DNA of 64,000 bases. Source: Nitrospira sp. Ga0074138 (GTDB lineage: Bacteria > Nitrospirota > Nitrospiria > Nitrospirales > Nitrospiraceae). The DNA is taken from positions 59,949 to 123,948 of the forward strand of contig LNDU01000051.1 of the NCBI GenBank assembly GCA_001464735.1, written 5' to 3'. The notes under the pieces were generated by a model. It ran no database searches. It saw nothing but the letters and a program-made list of their open reading frames with translations, and was not told where the DNA came from. Position numbers and translations under genes: made by a program. Shown in pieces: positions 44,541 to 53,006 of the stretch; within the stretch, counting starts at the first letter, position 1; every line of letters begins with the position of its first letter.

Positions 44541-44618
44541 TTGGGACAAGCGCCATGCGTCTGTAAGAGTTCCCCGCTTGGATCGACTCTGTTTTAGAGA
44601 CCAGGAAGGCACATCGTC

Positions 44619-45080
44619 ATGAATCGGTACGCGAACGCATTGATCTTAACCGCCTGTTTTCTCTTCTCTCATTCTTCTCTTATATTTGCCGCACAATTCT
44701 TTGAACGGAACGGCCTGGCAATCGACGGCCATGATCCGGTCGCCTATTTTACAGAGCAGAAGCCGGTGAAGGGATCACCGGCGTTTCGTGTTGAGTTTGA
44801 AGGCGCAACCTTCCAGTTCGCGTCAGCTGCCCATCGGGACTCCTTCGTTGCCGATCCGTCCAAGTTCGTCCCGCAGTATGGTGGGTACTGCGCCTATGGG
44901 ATGGCGAGAGGTTACAAGGCCAAAATCGATCCGGCGGCCTTTACCGTTGTCAGTAATAAATTGTATCTCAACTATAGCGACGCTGTCCGTTCCCGGTGGC
45001 TCGCAGATGTTCCAGGCTATATTCAGAAGGCAGATGCCAACTGGCCAGAGGTTCAGAAGTCTATCAAGGTGCAGGAGTAA
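44619..45080 (+). CDS. Exported YHS-domain protein
   Basis: 153 residues with a signal peptide (residues 5-25). YHS pattern: GLAIDGHDPVAYFTEQKPVKGSPAFRVEFEGATFQFASAAHRDSFVADPSKFVPQYGGYCAYGMA. YHS domains occur in proteins that handle heavy metals or sit near metal-transport genes; a conserved cysteine (here GGYCAYG) may bind metal. The remaining C-terminal part is a short helical tail (DVPGYIQKADANWPEVQKS). Two genes later is a Met/Lys-rich exported protein. Function otherwise unknown. Confidence 0.8.
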   Translation: MNRYANALILTACFLFSHSSLIFAAQFFERNGLAIDGHDPVAYFTEQKPVKGSPAFRVEFEGATFQFASAAHRDSFVADPSKFVPQYGGYCAYGMARGYKAKIDPAAFTVVSNKLYLNYSDAVRSRWLADVPGYIQKADANWPEVQKSIKVQE

Positions 45081-45131
45081 TTGATGCAGGTTCTCGATGA
45101 TTTTCAACCATTCCACAAGAGGAGGTTTCCG

Positions 45132-45416
45132 ATGAACAAGATGATGGTCTCAATCGCGGCAGCTGTGTGTCTGATGTGTGCAAGCACCGCTTCGTTTGCC
45201 AACGAGATGGGCAAGATGGCTAGTGAGATGAAAGGTGAGATGAAGGACGACATGAAGGCTGCCACTGATCCGATGAAAGCGAAGCCTGATGCGATGAAGG
45301 GTGAGATGAAAGCCAAGACAGATTCGATGAAAGCGACAAAGGATGCCATGAAAGACGATATGAAAGGCGCGAAAGATGCGATGAAAGGCGACATGAAGGG
45401 AGCCATGGGCTATTAA
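45132..45416 (+). CDS. Met/Lys-repeat small exported protein
   Basis: The ATG at 45132 has a strong AAGAGGAGG site; 94 residues. Signal peptide ends near SFA-NEM. The rest is built of steps that begin MK and are either four residues (MKGE, MKDD, MKGD, MKGA) or seven (MKAATDP, MKAKPDA, MKAKTDS, MKATKDA, MKGAKDA): eleven in all, a 3.5-residue average as in an amphipathic helix with methionine on one face. It could be a coiled coil or a Cu(I)-binding methionine array (inference). A terminator follows at 45449. The repeat also creates a long antisense frame, which I reject. Confidence 0.65.
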   Translation: MNKMMVSIAAAVCLMCASTASFANEMGKMASEMKGEMKDDMKAATDPMKAKPDAMKGEMKAKTDSMKATKDAMKDDMKGAKDAMKGDMKGAMGY

Positions 45417-45448
45417 AGAGAGAGCATGCTCGAGTTGTTGCGTGCCAC

Positions 45449-45490
45449 GGCCTGCGTTCGGCTTGTCCGATCGCAGGCCCTGTTGTTTTT
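45449..45490 (+). terminator. Intrinsic terminator after the Met/Lys-repeat gene
   Basis: GGCCTGCG (45449-45456) pairs with CGCAGGCC (45472-45479) and is followed by CTGTTGTTTTT. It ends the transcript that carries the YHS and Met/Lys-repeat genes. Confidence 0.8.
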
Positions 45491-45570
45491 CGCTAGCTAT
45501 CATATTGCTGTAAGAAACCACGCATACTTCCGACGAAACGCTAGGTTGTGCATTGAGGGGAGGGGGAATC

Positions 45571-46476
45571 ATGGCGTTACTCATTCAGTCGGAAGAAGCG
45601 GTCACGGACCAGAGACCGCCGGTATCTGAAACGTTATCGACAGTGAGTAGCCCCATGGTTTCGTCTTCCCCTGTGATCGAACGGGTATACCGTCATCGTC
45701 TCCCGGTGCGGATCAGTCATTGGCTCAACGTCCCGTTCCTGATCATCCTCATCATGAGCGGGCTGCAGATCTTTAACGCGCATCCGGCCCTCTATTGGGG
45801 CGACCGTTCTGATCGCGACCAGGCAGTACTCTCAATCAGGCCTATGCAGACTGAAAGTGGTGAGGAAATGGGTATCACGACTATCCTCGGTCATAAGTTT
45901 GATACAACCGGCGTGCTTGGCTACTCGGACGGCATGAGACGGGCCTTTCCGGCATGGGCGACCATTCCCAGCGCCAAGTGGCTTGCGATGGGGCGGCAAT
46001 GGCATCTGTTTTTCGCCTGGCTTTTTGTGATCAACGGGCTGATTTTCACCGCTTATGCTTTCGCGAGCCGACATGCCACTCGCGACCTGGCTCCAACCGG
46101 CAAAGACTTTCGCGGCATTGGCAAGTCACTCAGAGATCATCTGCTCCTGCGACATCCAAGCGGCAAAGAAGCCAAGCGGTACAACGTCCTTCAGAAGCTG
46201 GCCTACGCCTGTATCTTGTTCGGCGTGGCGCCGCTGATTGTGTTGACTGGTCTGGCGATGTCGCCGACGATCGATACTGCGTTCCCCTGGCTCTTGACCA
46301 TATTGGGAGGACGCCAAGCGGCGAGGACGATTCACTTTGTTGCCTGTTTTTCGTTTGTCGGCTTCATCGTGATTCACGTTGTCCAGGTGATTCTCACCGG
46401 GTTCTTCAACAACATCCGTTCGATGGTCACGGGGTGGTTTCTCGTTCAACATAAAGGAGTGCGTCATGAAGTCTGA
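45571..46476 (+). CDS. Cytochrome b561-family membrane protein
   Basis: 301 residues from ATG 45571 (the in-frame TTG/ATG at 45553 includes the ribosome site). Four to five membrane helices. Heme-ligand-type histidines: VRISHWLNVPFLIILIMSG, GRQWHLFFAWLFVINGLIFTAY, and TIHFVACFSFVGFIVIHVVQVILTG, as in dihaem cytochrome b561 or the MsrQ-like family. It overlaps the next gene by 11 bases and is probably its electron-transfer partner: a cytochrome b passing electrons between the quinone pool and the periplasmic molybdopterin enzyme (inference from pairing). Confidence 0.85.
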   Translation: MALLIQSEEAVTDQRPPVSETLSTVSSPMVSSSPVIERVYRHRLPVRISHWLNVPFLIILIMSGLQIFNAHPALYWGDRSDRDQAVLSIRPMQTESGEEMGITTILGHKFDTTGVLGYSDGMRRAFPAWATIPSAKWLAMGRQWHLFFAWLFVINGLIFTAYAFASRHATRDLAPTGKDFRGIGKSLRDHLLLRHPSGKEAKRYNVLQKLAYACILFGVAPLIVLTGLAMSPTIDTAFPWLLTILGGRQAARTIHFVACFSFVGFIVIHVVQVILTGFFNNIRSMVTGWFLVQHKGVRHEV

Positions 46477-47236
46477 ACGTGCAATGGAACGACGCCGATT
46501 TCTCAAGGGAACGTTGGGCGCAGCAAGTTTGGTTGCGCTCTCTGGGTGCGACAATCTCACGCAGAGCAGTTGGTTCCCGTCCATTCTCGGCAAGGCCGAA
46601 CGATTGACGGAAGCTGTACAACGGGGGATCACTCCAAAAAACGCATTGGCGAAAGAATACGGTGAGGCAGACATCTCGAAGATCTTTCCGGCGAACGGCA
46701 ACACTGATCCTGGTACAGAACAATATGCCGGGCATGTCGCACAGAACTTTTCTGGATGGATGCTGGAAGTAGTGGGCTTGGTCCACACGCCGAGAAGTTG
46801 GTCGCTTGCTGCGCTGAAAGAGCTGCCCTCTCGGACGCAAATTACTCGTCATGATTGTGTGGAGGGTTGGAGTGCCATTGGAAAATGGACTGGTATCCCA
46901 GTCGGTGATTTGATGCGCCAAGTCGAACCGTTGCCGAATGCCCGCTATGCTGTGTTCCACTGTGCCGACGTGGATGACGGGGGGATCGCGTACTACGAGA
47001 GCATCGCCGTGGTCGATTGCTATCACCCCCAGACGATTTTGGCGTACGAGCTCAATGGTGCGTCACTGGATGTTCCACATGGCGCTCCTCTCAGGCTCCG
47101 CTTCGAGCGACAGCTCGGATACAAGCAGGCGAAGTATGTCATGAAGATCGAGTTGGTCGAGTCCCTCGCCGGCATCGGAGGTGGGAAGGGGGGATACTGG
47201 GAGGATCAGGGGTATGAATGGTACGCGGGGATTTAA
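46466..47236 (+). CDS. Tat-exported molybdopterin oxidoreductase (sulfite oxidase / MsrP-like)
   Basis: 256 residues. A twin-arginine signal ERRRFLKGTLGAASLVALSGC is at the start; it may also be lipidated at the Cys after LSG. The molybdopterin domain shows TRHDCVEGWSAIGKWTGIP with the likely Mo-ligand Cys131, then FHCADVDDGGIAYYESI, LAYELNGASLDVPHGAPLRLRFERQLGYKQAKYVMKIELVE. This is the catalytic fold shared by sulfite oxidases and MsrP/YedY, without the dimerisation domain. The substrate is unknown. Coupled by overlap to the cytochrome b gene, which suggests a membrane-linked redox pair. Confidence 0.88.
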   Translation: MKSERAMERRRFLKGTLGAASLVALSGCDNLTQSSWFPSILGKAERLTEAVQRGITPKNALAKEYGEADISKIFPANGNTDPGTEQYAGHVAQNFSGWMLEVVGLVHTPRSWSLAALKELPSRTQITRHDCVEGWSAIGKWTGIPVGDLMRQVEPLPNARYAVFHCADVDDGGIAYYESIAVVDCYHPQTILAYELNGASLDVPHGAPLRLRFERQLGYKQAKYVMKIELVESLAGIGGGKGGYWEDQGYEWYAGI

Positions 47237-47531
47237 TGGTGAAGCGTGAATTGTGTAACGTTGTCGGCATACTTCGCCAGTCCATACGGTAGCCGAGGTC
47301 TCGTCTGAACAAAGGGTAAATATTTACGTGTTTGCCGTTGGACCCCTCCTCCTGGAGTCCTGTCCCTATTTAAAGACGTCTGCAAATCCGGGCCACCTCA
47401 GTGCGACCCCATCCATCTACTTGTCTATCATGTGGGAAAAGGTTTAGGCTGAATTGCTACTTAGCATCTCGGCTAAGGGTGACTACAAGCCGGTATTGCC
47501 TACGCTGAGATCCCGAGGCGAGGGCTCCGTG
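47237..47531. other. Gap upstream of the sensor kinase
   Basis: About 295 bases with no gene. The kinase frame is open here from 47454, but the ATG at 47532 is preferred. Short runs of weak promoter-like sequence only. Confidence 0.4.
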
Positions 47532-50500
47532 ATGGCGACGCCACGAAAGTATGAGAAGAGACGAGTTCGTCCCAAGGTCGACGCCAAAAACAAAAAGAGT
47601 GCCAAGCGACGCCCTTTGAAAACCACGCTTCCTCGGGCGCAATCGACTCCCTCGACAGACCCGCCTGCAGAAGAACCAAAGAGAACCCCAACATTCACAG
47701 GACTACACAGTCAGGCGGAGAAGCTGCTGCGGGTGACCAAGCAGGATGTCGCGGCTATGCCGGTCAAGGATGTGCAACAGCTCGTGCACGAATTGCAAGT
47801 CCGTCAGATCGAGCTGGAGATGCAGAATGAGGATCTGCGCCGAACCCAAGTTGAAATCGAAGCGGCCAAGGACCGCTATAAGGATCGCTATGCGGCTCTC
47901 TATGATTTTTCCCCGGCAGGCCATCTCACGCTGGATACGTCCAGTATGATTGTGGAAGCGAATCTGAGGGCCGCGATGCTGCTCGGCATCAACCGGCAGG
48001 AGCTGATCGGGCAATCGGTTGCGCGCTTCATTACACCGGATAGTTGCCTCGTCTTTGATCGCCATTGTCACGAAGTTCTGAAGTCAGGCCTGCGGCAAAC
48101 CTGCGAGGTGCAGCTCCTGAAACAATCGGGCCCCTCTTGTTGGGTCTTTCTCGAAAGCCTCGCGATGCCTGAGGAGTCTGGGCGTATCACCCGTTGGCGG
48201 ACGGCGCTGATGGACATCAGCAGTCGGAAGCAGGCGGAGCTGGAAAAAACTCGGCTCATTGAGGACCTGACTCGGTCACAACAACACTTTCAAACCCTCT
48301 TCAACTGGACTCCCTCCGCCGTCGGGATCAGTACAGTGGCGGGAGGTCGGCTTATTGATGTGAATGAAGGGTTCAGCCGGCTGACCGGGTACAATCGGGA
48401 GGAAATGATTGGTCATACGACCTTAGAATTGGGGCTGTGGGCCGATCCATCGGAACGCGCGATTGTGGTCCGAGAAATTCAGAAACAGGGCTATGTGCAC
48501 AATCGGGAAGGGCTGCTCCGGACCAAGTCCGGAGAAATCCGCGCCCTCATGGTCTCCGTTGAACCGATCCAACTTGGGTCCACTCCCTGCCTGATCTATC
48601 TGGCCCATGACATTACCGAGCGCAAGCGGACGGACGCGGTCTTGCGGTTGGCGAAGTTTTCGATGGAGCGGGCTGCTGACGCCGTGTATTGGGTTGATCC
48701 ACAGGCCAGGATTCTGGATGTGAACGAGGCGGCCATTCTCATGTTGGGTTATTCGAAAGAGGAATTGTGTACCATGACCGTCCACGATCTGAATCCCGAC
48801 TTTCAGGCGGACATGTGGCCCGGGTTTTGGGCAGAAACTGAGCGGGGCGGGACCATGGTGATTGAGACGGCCCATCGGGCAAAAGACGGTCGGCTGATTC
48901 CCATCGAGGTGAGTGTCAATTTTCTGGCCTACGAAGGCAAGGAATACCACTGTGCGTTCGTGCGCAACATCACCGAGCGGAAGCGGGCAGAGGAGAAAGT
49001 CCATCAGTTAGCGGATCGATTGAAGCTAGCCACCAGCGCGGCACAGATCGGGGTGTGGGACTGGAACATCCTGAATGACGAATTGGTCTGGGACGACCGG
49101 ATGTTTGCTCTCTATGGAGTGAAGAAAGAAGACTTTGGCGGCGCCTACGACGCCTGGCTGTCTGGCGTGCATCCTGACGATCGGGCGCGATGCGAGGGGG
49201 CGATTCAACAGGCCATACACAAGGAGAGGCCATACGACATCGAATTTCGCATCTGCTGGCCCAATGGCACAGTTCGTGTCATCAAGGCCGTTGGGCAGGT
49301 GATATGGGATACGGATAGCACTGCGCTGCGCATGACGGGCGTAAACTATGACATCACCGAGCGTAAGCGGGCTGAGGAAGAACTACGGGAATCCGAATCG
49401 TTCATCACGTCCGTGGTGGAGAACCTGCCCAACATGATCTTTGTGAAAGATGCAAAGGATCTGAAATTCGTCCGCTTTAACAAAGCCGGCGAAGATTTGC
49501 TGGGCTACCCCCGCGAGGTCTTGATCGGCAAGAGCGACTATGAAATGTTCCCGAAAGATGAAGCGGACTTCTTCACTTCAAAAGACCGTGAGGTCTTGGA
49601 ACTCGGTGGTATGCTGGACATTCCCGAGGAATTGATCGACACGAAACATCACGGCCGGCGTATTCTCCATACCAGGAAGATCCCCATTTATGACGAGAAG
49701 GGGGAACCGCGGTACCTATTGGGCATCTCCGAAGACGTCACGGATCTAAAACGGCTGGAATCCGCGAGGAAAGAAAGCGAGGAGCGATATCGAAACATTT
49801 TCGAGAACGCCGTTGAAGGGATCTTTCAAACCACGCTCGACGGGAAGTATGTCGCCGTGAATCCGGCGCTCGCGCGCATATATGGGTATGACTCGCCGGA
49901 AGACATGCTCGCCATGATCACGGACATCACCAGCCAGATCTACGTCGACCCTGGACGTCGCGAAGAGTTCATTCGTCTGATGAAGGAACAGGAAGCAGTG
50001 ACCGGCTTCGAGGCACTGGTGTACCGAAAAAACGGCAGCTTTATTTGGGTTTCCGAAAACGTGCGGGTGGTGCGCGATCCAGCCGGGACGCTTGTCGGGT
50101 ACGAAGGCACGGTGGAAGACGTTACGGAGCGCAAACGTGGGGAAGCACGATTGCGTGCTACATTGGAGGAACTCCGCATGTTAAGCGGACGACTCGCCAC
50201 GGTGCGGGAAGAGGAACAAACCCGCATTGCCCGCGAGCTGCATGATGAGCTTGGTGTTGGGCTGACGTGCTTGAAGGTTGACCTCTCCCGTCTGCGCACG
50301 ATCATGGGCGAGCCGCGCGGGGCAAGGGCTCGCAAAACAATGGAGGACAAGATCAGGTCGATGGTAGAGCAGGTCGATGCCACGATTGCCTCTGTGCAAC
50401 GAATCGTGACTGAGTTGCGGCCTAGGATACTGGATGAGCTCGGCTTGGTCGCGGCGATTGAGTGGCAATGTCAAGATTTTCAACAGCGAACCGGTATTTC

Positions 50501-50837
50501 CTGCACCTGCGTCAGCAGCGCGGACGATATCGCCATGGAACCGGAGCAAGCGACTTCGCTGTTCCGCATTTGCCAGGAAGCCCTCACGAATACGGCCAGA
50601 CATGCCCAGGCCACGGCTATCCAGGTGCTGATAAAACAGTTGGACAACAATCTGCTGCTCGCCATTCAGGATGATGGAGTGGGGATCTCTCGTGAAAAAC
50701 TCACCGAGTCAACCTCGTTGGGTCTGTTGGGGATGCGCGAACGCGCCGCAAGTCTTGGTGGACAGGTGACGATTGCCGGCTCGCCCGGGAAAGGCACGAC
50801 GGTGACGGTTCGAATACCTCTATCGAGCAGCACATAA
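47532..50837 (+). CDS. Six-PAS NarX/DegS-type histidine kinase
   Basis: 1,101 residues, no clear membrane helix, so probably cytoplasmic. After a basic N-terminus (residues 1-55) and a coiled-coil stretch come six PAS domains with internal motifs such as AALYDFSPAGHLTLD, LFNWTPSAVGISTV, VYWVDPQARILDVNE, QIGVWDWNILNDELVW, PNMIFVKDAKDLKFVRF and NAVEGIFQTTLDGKYVAVN. HisKA_3 motif ARELHDELGVGLTCLKVDLSRLR has the phospho-accepting His904. The HATPase domain ends in DDGVGISREKLTESTSLGLLGMRERAASLGG. The response regulator at 50901-51533 is its likely partner. PAS signals unknown (oxygen, redox or ligands). Confidence 0.92.
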   Translation: MATPRKYEKRRVRPKVDAKNKKSAKRRPLKTTLPRAQSTPSTDPPAEEPKRTPTFTGLHSQAEKLLRVTKQDVAAMPVKDVQQLVHELQVRQIELEMQNEDLRRTQVEIEAAKDRYKDRYAALYDFSPAGHLTLDTSSMIVEANLRAAMLLGINRQELIGQSVARFITPDSCLVFDRHCHEVLKSGLRQTCEVQLLKQSGPSCWVFLESLAMPEESGRITRWRTALMDISSRKQAELEKTRLIEDLTRSQQHFQTLFNWTPSAVGISTVAGGRLIDVNEGFSRLTGYNREEMIGHTTLELGLWADPSERAIVVREIQKQGYVHNREGLLRTKSGEIRALMVSVEPIQLGSTPCLIYLAHDITERKRTDAVLRLAKFSMERAADAVYWVDPQARILDVNEAAILMLGYSKEELCTMTVHDLNPDFQADMWPGFWAETERGGTMVIETAHRAKDGRLIPIEVSVNFLAYEGKEYHCAFVRNITERKRAEEKVHQLADRLKLATSAAQIGVWDWNILNDELVWDDRMFALYGVKKEDFGGAYDAWLSGVHPDDRARCEGAIQQAIHKERPYDIEFRICWPNGTVRVIKAVGQVIWDTDSTALRMTGVNYDITERKRAEEELRESESFITSVVENLPNMIFVKDAKDLKFVRFNKAGEDLLGYPREVLIGKSDYEMFPKDEADFFTSKDREVLELGGMLDIPEELIDTKHHGRRILHTRKIPIYDEKGEPRYLLGISEDVTDLKRLESARKESEERYRNIFENAVEGIFQTTLDGKYVAVNPALARIYGYDSPEDMLAMITDITSQIYVDPGRREEFIRLMKEQEAVTGFEALVYRKNGSFIWVSENVRVVRDPAGTLVGYEGTVEDVTERKRGEARLRATLEELRMLSGRLATVREEEQTRIARELHDELGVGLTCLKVDLSRLRTIMGEPRGARARKTMEDKIRSMVEQVDATIASVQRIVTELRPRILDELGLVAAIEWQCQDFQQRTGISCTCVSSADDIAMEPEQATSLFRICQEALTNTARHAQATAIQVLIKQLDNNLLLAIQDDGVGISREKLTESTSLGLLGMRERAASLGGQVTIAGSPGKGTTVTVRIPLSSST

Positions 50838-50900
50838 CTGATTGCAAACAGGTGGAGGCGATTGGCCGCGCGCTTATCAGTGGCCGCTCTTGGTACCCCG

Positions 50901-51533
50901 ATGCTGAACATTCTGATCGCCGAGGATTATCCGCTCTTTCGGCTTGGCGTCAAGGAGCTGCTGACGGACGGTCTGGAAGCCGTCACGGTCGGGGAGTGCG
51001 ACAACGCCCACGACCTCTTCGACCTGGTCCAGCGCAAGAAATGGGATGTCCTCATTCTGGATATCAGCATGCCCGGCAACACCGGGACCGAAGCACTCAA
51101 ACACGTAAAGAAAGTCTGTCCAACACTGCCCGTCATCGTGCTGACCATGCACCCGGAGGATCAGTACGCTGTCCGCATGTTCAAGGCCGGGGCAGACGCC
51201 TATCTGACCAAGGCCAGCGCGCCGGAGGAGCTTGTCAAAGCCGTTAAGAAGGTGCTCGCCGGCGGACAATATGTGAGCCAGCCCTTTAGTGAGAAACTTG
51301 TGCGCCTGGTTTTCCAGCAAACCGACCGGCTGCCCCACGAGATTCTGTCGGATCGCGAGTACGAAGTGATGCGGCTCATCGCGTCTGGCAAGACCGTCTC
51401 GGAAATCGCCGACAGCCTGCATTTAGGAATCACCACGATCAGTACCTACCGTGCCCGTATTCTTGAAAAACTGAATCTCAAGAACAACGCGGAACTTATG
51501 CGCTACGCGGTGCAACAGGGAGTTGTGGAATAA
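50901..51533 (+). CDS. NarL/FixJ-type response regulator
   Basis: The ATG at 50901 starts the receiver (MLNILIAEDYPLFRLG); a TTG at 50862 with GGTGGAGG is an alternative that would add 13 residues. 210 residues. Receiver: acidic pair E8-D9, phospho-acceptor D54 in DVLILDISMPG, and a lysine-containing LTKAS loop. LuxR-type HTH: LSDREYEVMRLIASGKTVSEIADSLHLGITTISTYRARILEKLNLKNNAELMRYAV. It directly follows the six-PAS kinase, and HisKA_3 kinases normally pair with this class. Targets unknown. Confidence 0.9.
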   Translation: MLNILIAEDYPLFRLGVKELLTDGLEAVTVGECDNAHDLFDLVQRKKWDVLILDISMPGNTGTEALKHVKKVCPTLPVIVLTMHPEDQYAVRMFKAGADAYLTKASAPEELVKAVKKVLAGGQYVSQPFSEKLVRLVFQQTDRLPHEILSDREYEVMRLIASGKTVSEIADSLHLGITTISTYRARILEKLNLKNNAELMRYAVQQGVVE

Positions 51534-51823
51534 TATTTCTGAGTGCTGAGTATTGAGTTGACACTGCATATGCACGTACAGTCCTGCCACCCTTTAGTCC
51601 TTGACCTCTGCCCACTCCGGCTTCTGCGCTGAGCAGACAGCACTTTCATCTCAGCGCGTCTTCTCGCCTCTGTCGTACAAACCACGACAGTGCTGTAGTT
51701 GATGATTCGACTTGAAAATCACGTTCCTGTCGATAGGGTCCCTAAGAGAATTCGGCTATACATCCCTGCCAGACACGCTAGTAACCTATCGTCTATTGCT
51801 CTCTTTCACAGAAGGAGAATGTT
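51534..51823. other. Gap with a short heptanucleotide repeat
   Basis: 290 bases with no gene. Three heptamers CTGAGTG, CTGAGTA, TTGAGTT run from 51539 to 51559, of the same type as those inside the lhr gene. The frame 51699-51905 has no ribosome site and overlaps the next gene. Confidence 0.45.
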
Positions 51824-52129
51824 ATGGCAGAAACAACCCCTGGTGTTGACCTGGCCATTTACCAAAAGCTCGACGGTATTGGGCCCTGCACCTTCGATGA
51901 ATTAGTTCGCTGGTTATCGACTTATTCCTGGGCGCAAGTGTTTTCGGCGGTGGATCGGCTCAGCCGGGAGGGAACCATCTCGGTCAGCCGCACGCGCGGT
52001 GTGGACTACGTGATCTCCAATCGGGCGGGCTCCTCCCATTCGCGAGTCTTCGAACGACCGAGAGTGCCCCACGGCACTATCTCAGATAATCCGATACAGC
52101 GCCGCCGCGTGAACCGTGAGATGGCATGA
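51824..52129 (+). CDS. Small winged-helix DNA-binding protein
   Basis: 101 residues; AGAAGGAGA lies before the ATG. Pattern LAIYQKLDGIGPCTFDELVRWLSTYSWAQVFSAVDRLSREGTISVSRTRGVDYVISN reads as a winged helix of the MarR/TrmB type. The C-terminal 30 residues are basic and probably disordered (SHSRVFERPRVPHGT..QRRRVNREMA). It is inside a signalling cluster with four other regulatory proteins. Role: probably transcription regulation, target unknown. Confidence 0.65.
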   Translation: MAETTPGVDLAIYQKLDGIGPCTFDELVRWLSTYSWAQVFSAVDRLSREGTISVSRTRGVDYVISNRAGSSHSRVFERPRVPHGTISDNPIQRRRVNREMA

Positions 52130-52157
52130 GCCTAATTAAGAAACGAAAGGAGATCTG

Positions 52158-52565
52158 ATGATGACGAGCCGGCAGAACGGTGAGAGAACCAGGGTAATGA
52201 TTGTGGAACAGGACTTGGATTTTGGGTTGAAACTTGCCGATTGGCTGGCTGCTCACGGCTATCACCCGGCATTCATCAGTACAGCCAATGCCGCAATCGA
52301 CGAGCTGGCCGGTTTCAGGCCGCAGGCAGTCTTTGTCGGCCTCGACTGTTCTGCGCGGCCGGCCCGGGTCGACATGATTGAAGTACTCCTTCTGATCCAG
52401 ACCATTTGTCCATCCGTTCCGGTGATCATGATGGCGGATCAGACCAGCGACGACCTGACGCACGTTGTGCTTCGCCAAGGAGTTCGCCGTTTGCTCGTCA
52501 GACCTGTGGAATTCTCGCGCATCGGCGAGGTGCTTCACTCAGAACTGAGTGCGGCAGCGGCATAA
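52158..52565 (+). CDS. Stand-alone receiver-like protein with altered catalytic residues
   Basis: 135 residues, AAAGGAG ribosome site. Receiver fold: RVMIVEQDLDFGLKLADWLAAHGYHPAFIS, QAVFVGLDCSARPARVDMIEVLLLIQ, PVIMMADQTSDDLTHVVLRQGVRRLLVRPVEFSRIGEVL. A candidate phospho-Asp lies in VGLDCS, but the usual YLTKP lysine is replaced: LLVRPVE has Arg. The acidic pair is Q-D rather than D-D or E-D. So phosphorylation is doubtful and it may be a pseudo-receiver that binds other proteins (inference). No output domain. Confidence 0.65.
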   Translation: MMTSRQNGERTRVMIVEQDLDFGLKLADWLAAHGYHPAFISTANAAIDELAGFRPQAVFVGLDCSARPARVDMIEVLLLIQTICPSVPVIMMADQTSDDLTHVVLRQGVRRLLVRPVEFSRIGEVLHSELSAAAA

Positions 52566-52641
52566 CGCGGTGAAATCGTCGACCAACCGGTAGAGGAAGC
52601 GCTCTATGAAGCTTTTATTATAAACAGGAGGAGAACTCGTT

Positions 52642-52869
52642 ATGCTCAAGAAAACTCAGTCAGTCTCACGCTCCACACAACCTGACGCAGGCGTTGAATC
52701 ACGGAGCAAGGGGAATGGTGTTACCAATCGGCCTGATAAAAATTCCTACGGTATTCAGGCGCGCATCTCGGAACGCGCCTATGCTCTGTATGAGGAGCGT
52801 GGCCGAGAGGATGGCCATGCTCTCGAACACTGGTTAGCGGCTGAACATCAAGTACTCGATCGTGTGTAA
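52642..52869 (+). CDS. DUF2934-domain protein
   Basis: 75 residues; CAGGAGGAGAACTC gives a strong ribosome site. The C-terminal half, ARISERAYALYEERGREDGHALEHWLAAEHQVL, is the DUF2934 signature (RAYxLWExxGRxxGHDxEHWLxAE), of unknown function. The N-terminal 35 residues are polar and likely disordered. A frequent small protein near regulatory genes. It sits between the pseudo-receiver and another NarL-type regulator. Confidence 0.8.
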   Translation: MLKKTQSVSRSTQPDAGVESRSKGNGVTNRPDKNSYGIQARISERAYALYEERGREDGHALEHWLAAEHQVLDRV

Positions 52870-53006
52870 CAGGATGCTGGACCGTTCCCAAGGCATTTCC
52901 AACCCACCCATGCAATGAATGAGAACGAGCAGTTCGTGCTCCGGCATTCTGCCGACAAGTCCGGTAATGCAGTGGATCCAGTTCGCTATCTTGTGAAAGG
53001 GCTGTC

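Noticed and set aside
45104..45406. Antisense 100-codon frame opposite the Met/Lys-repeat gene
   Set aside because: It arises from the repeat itself; the plus strand has signal peptide, ribosome site and terminator.
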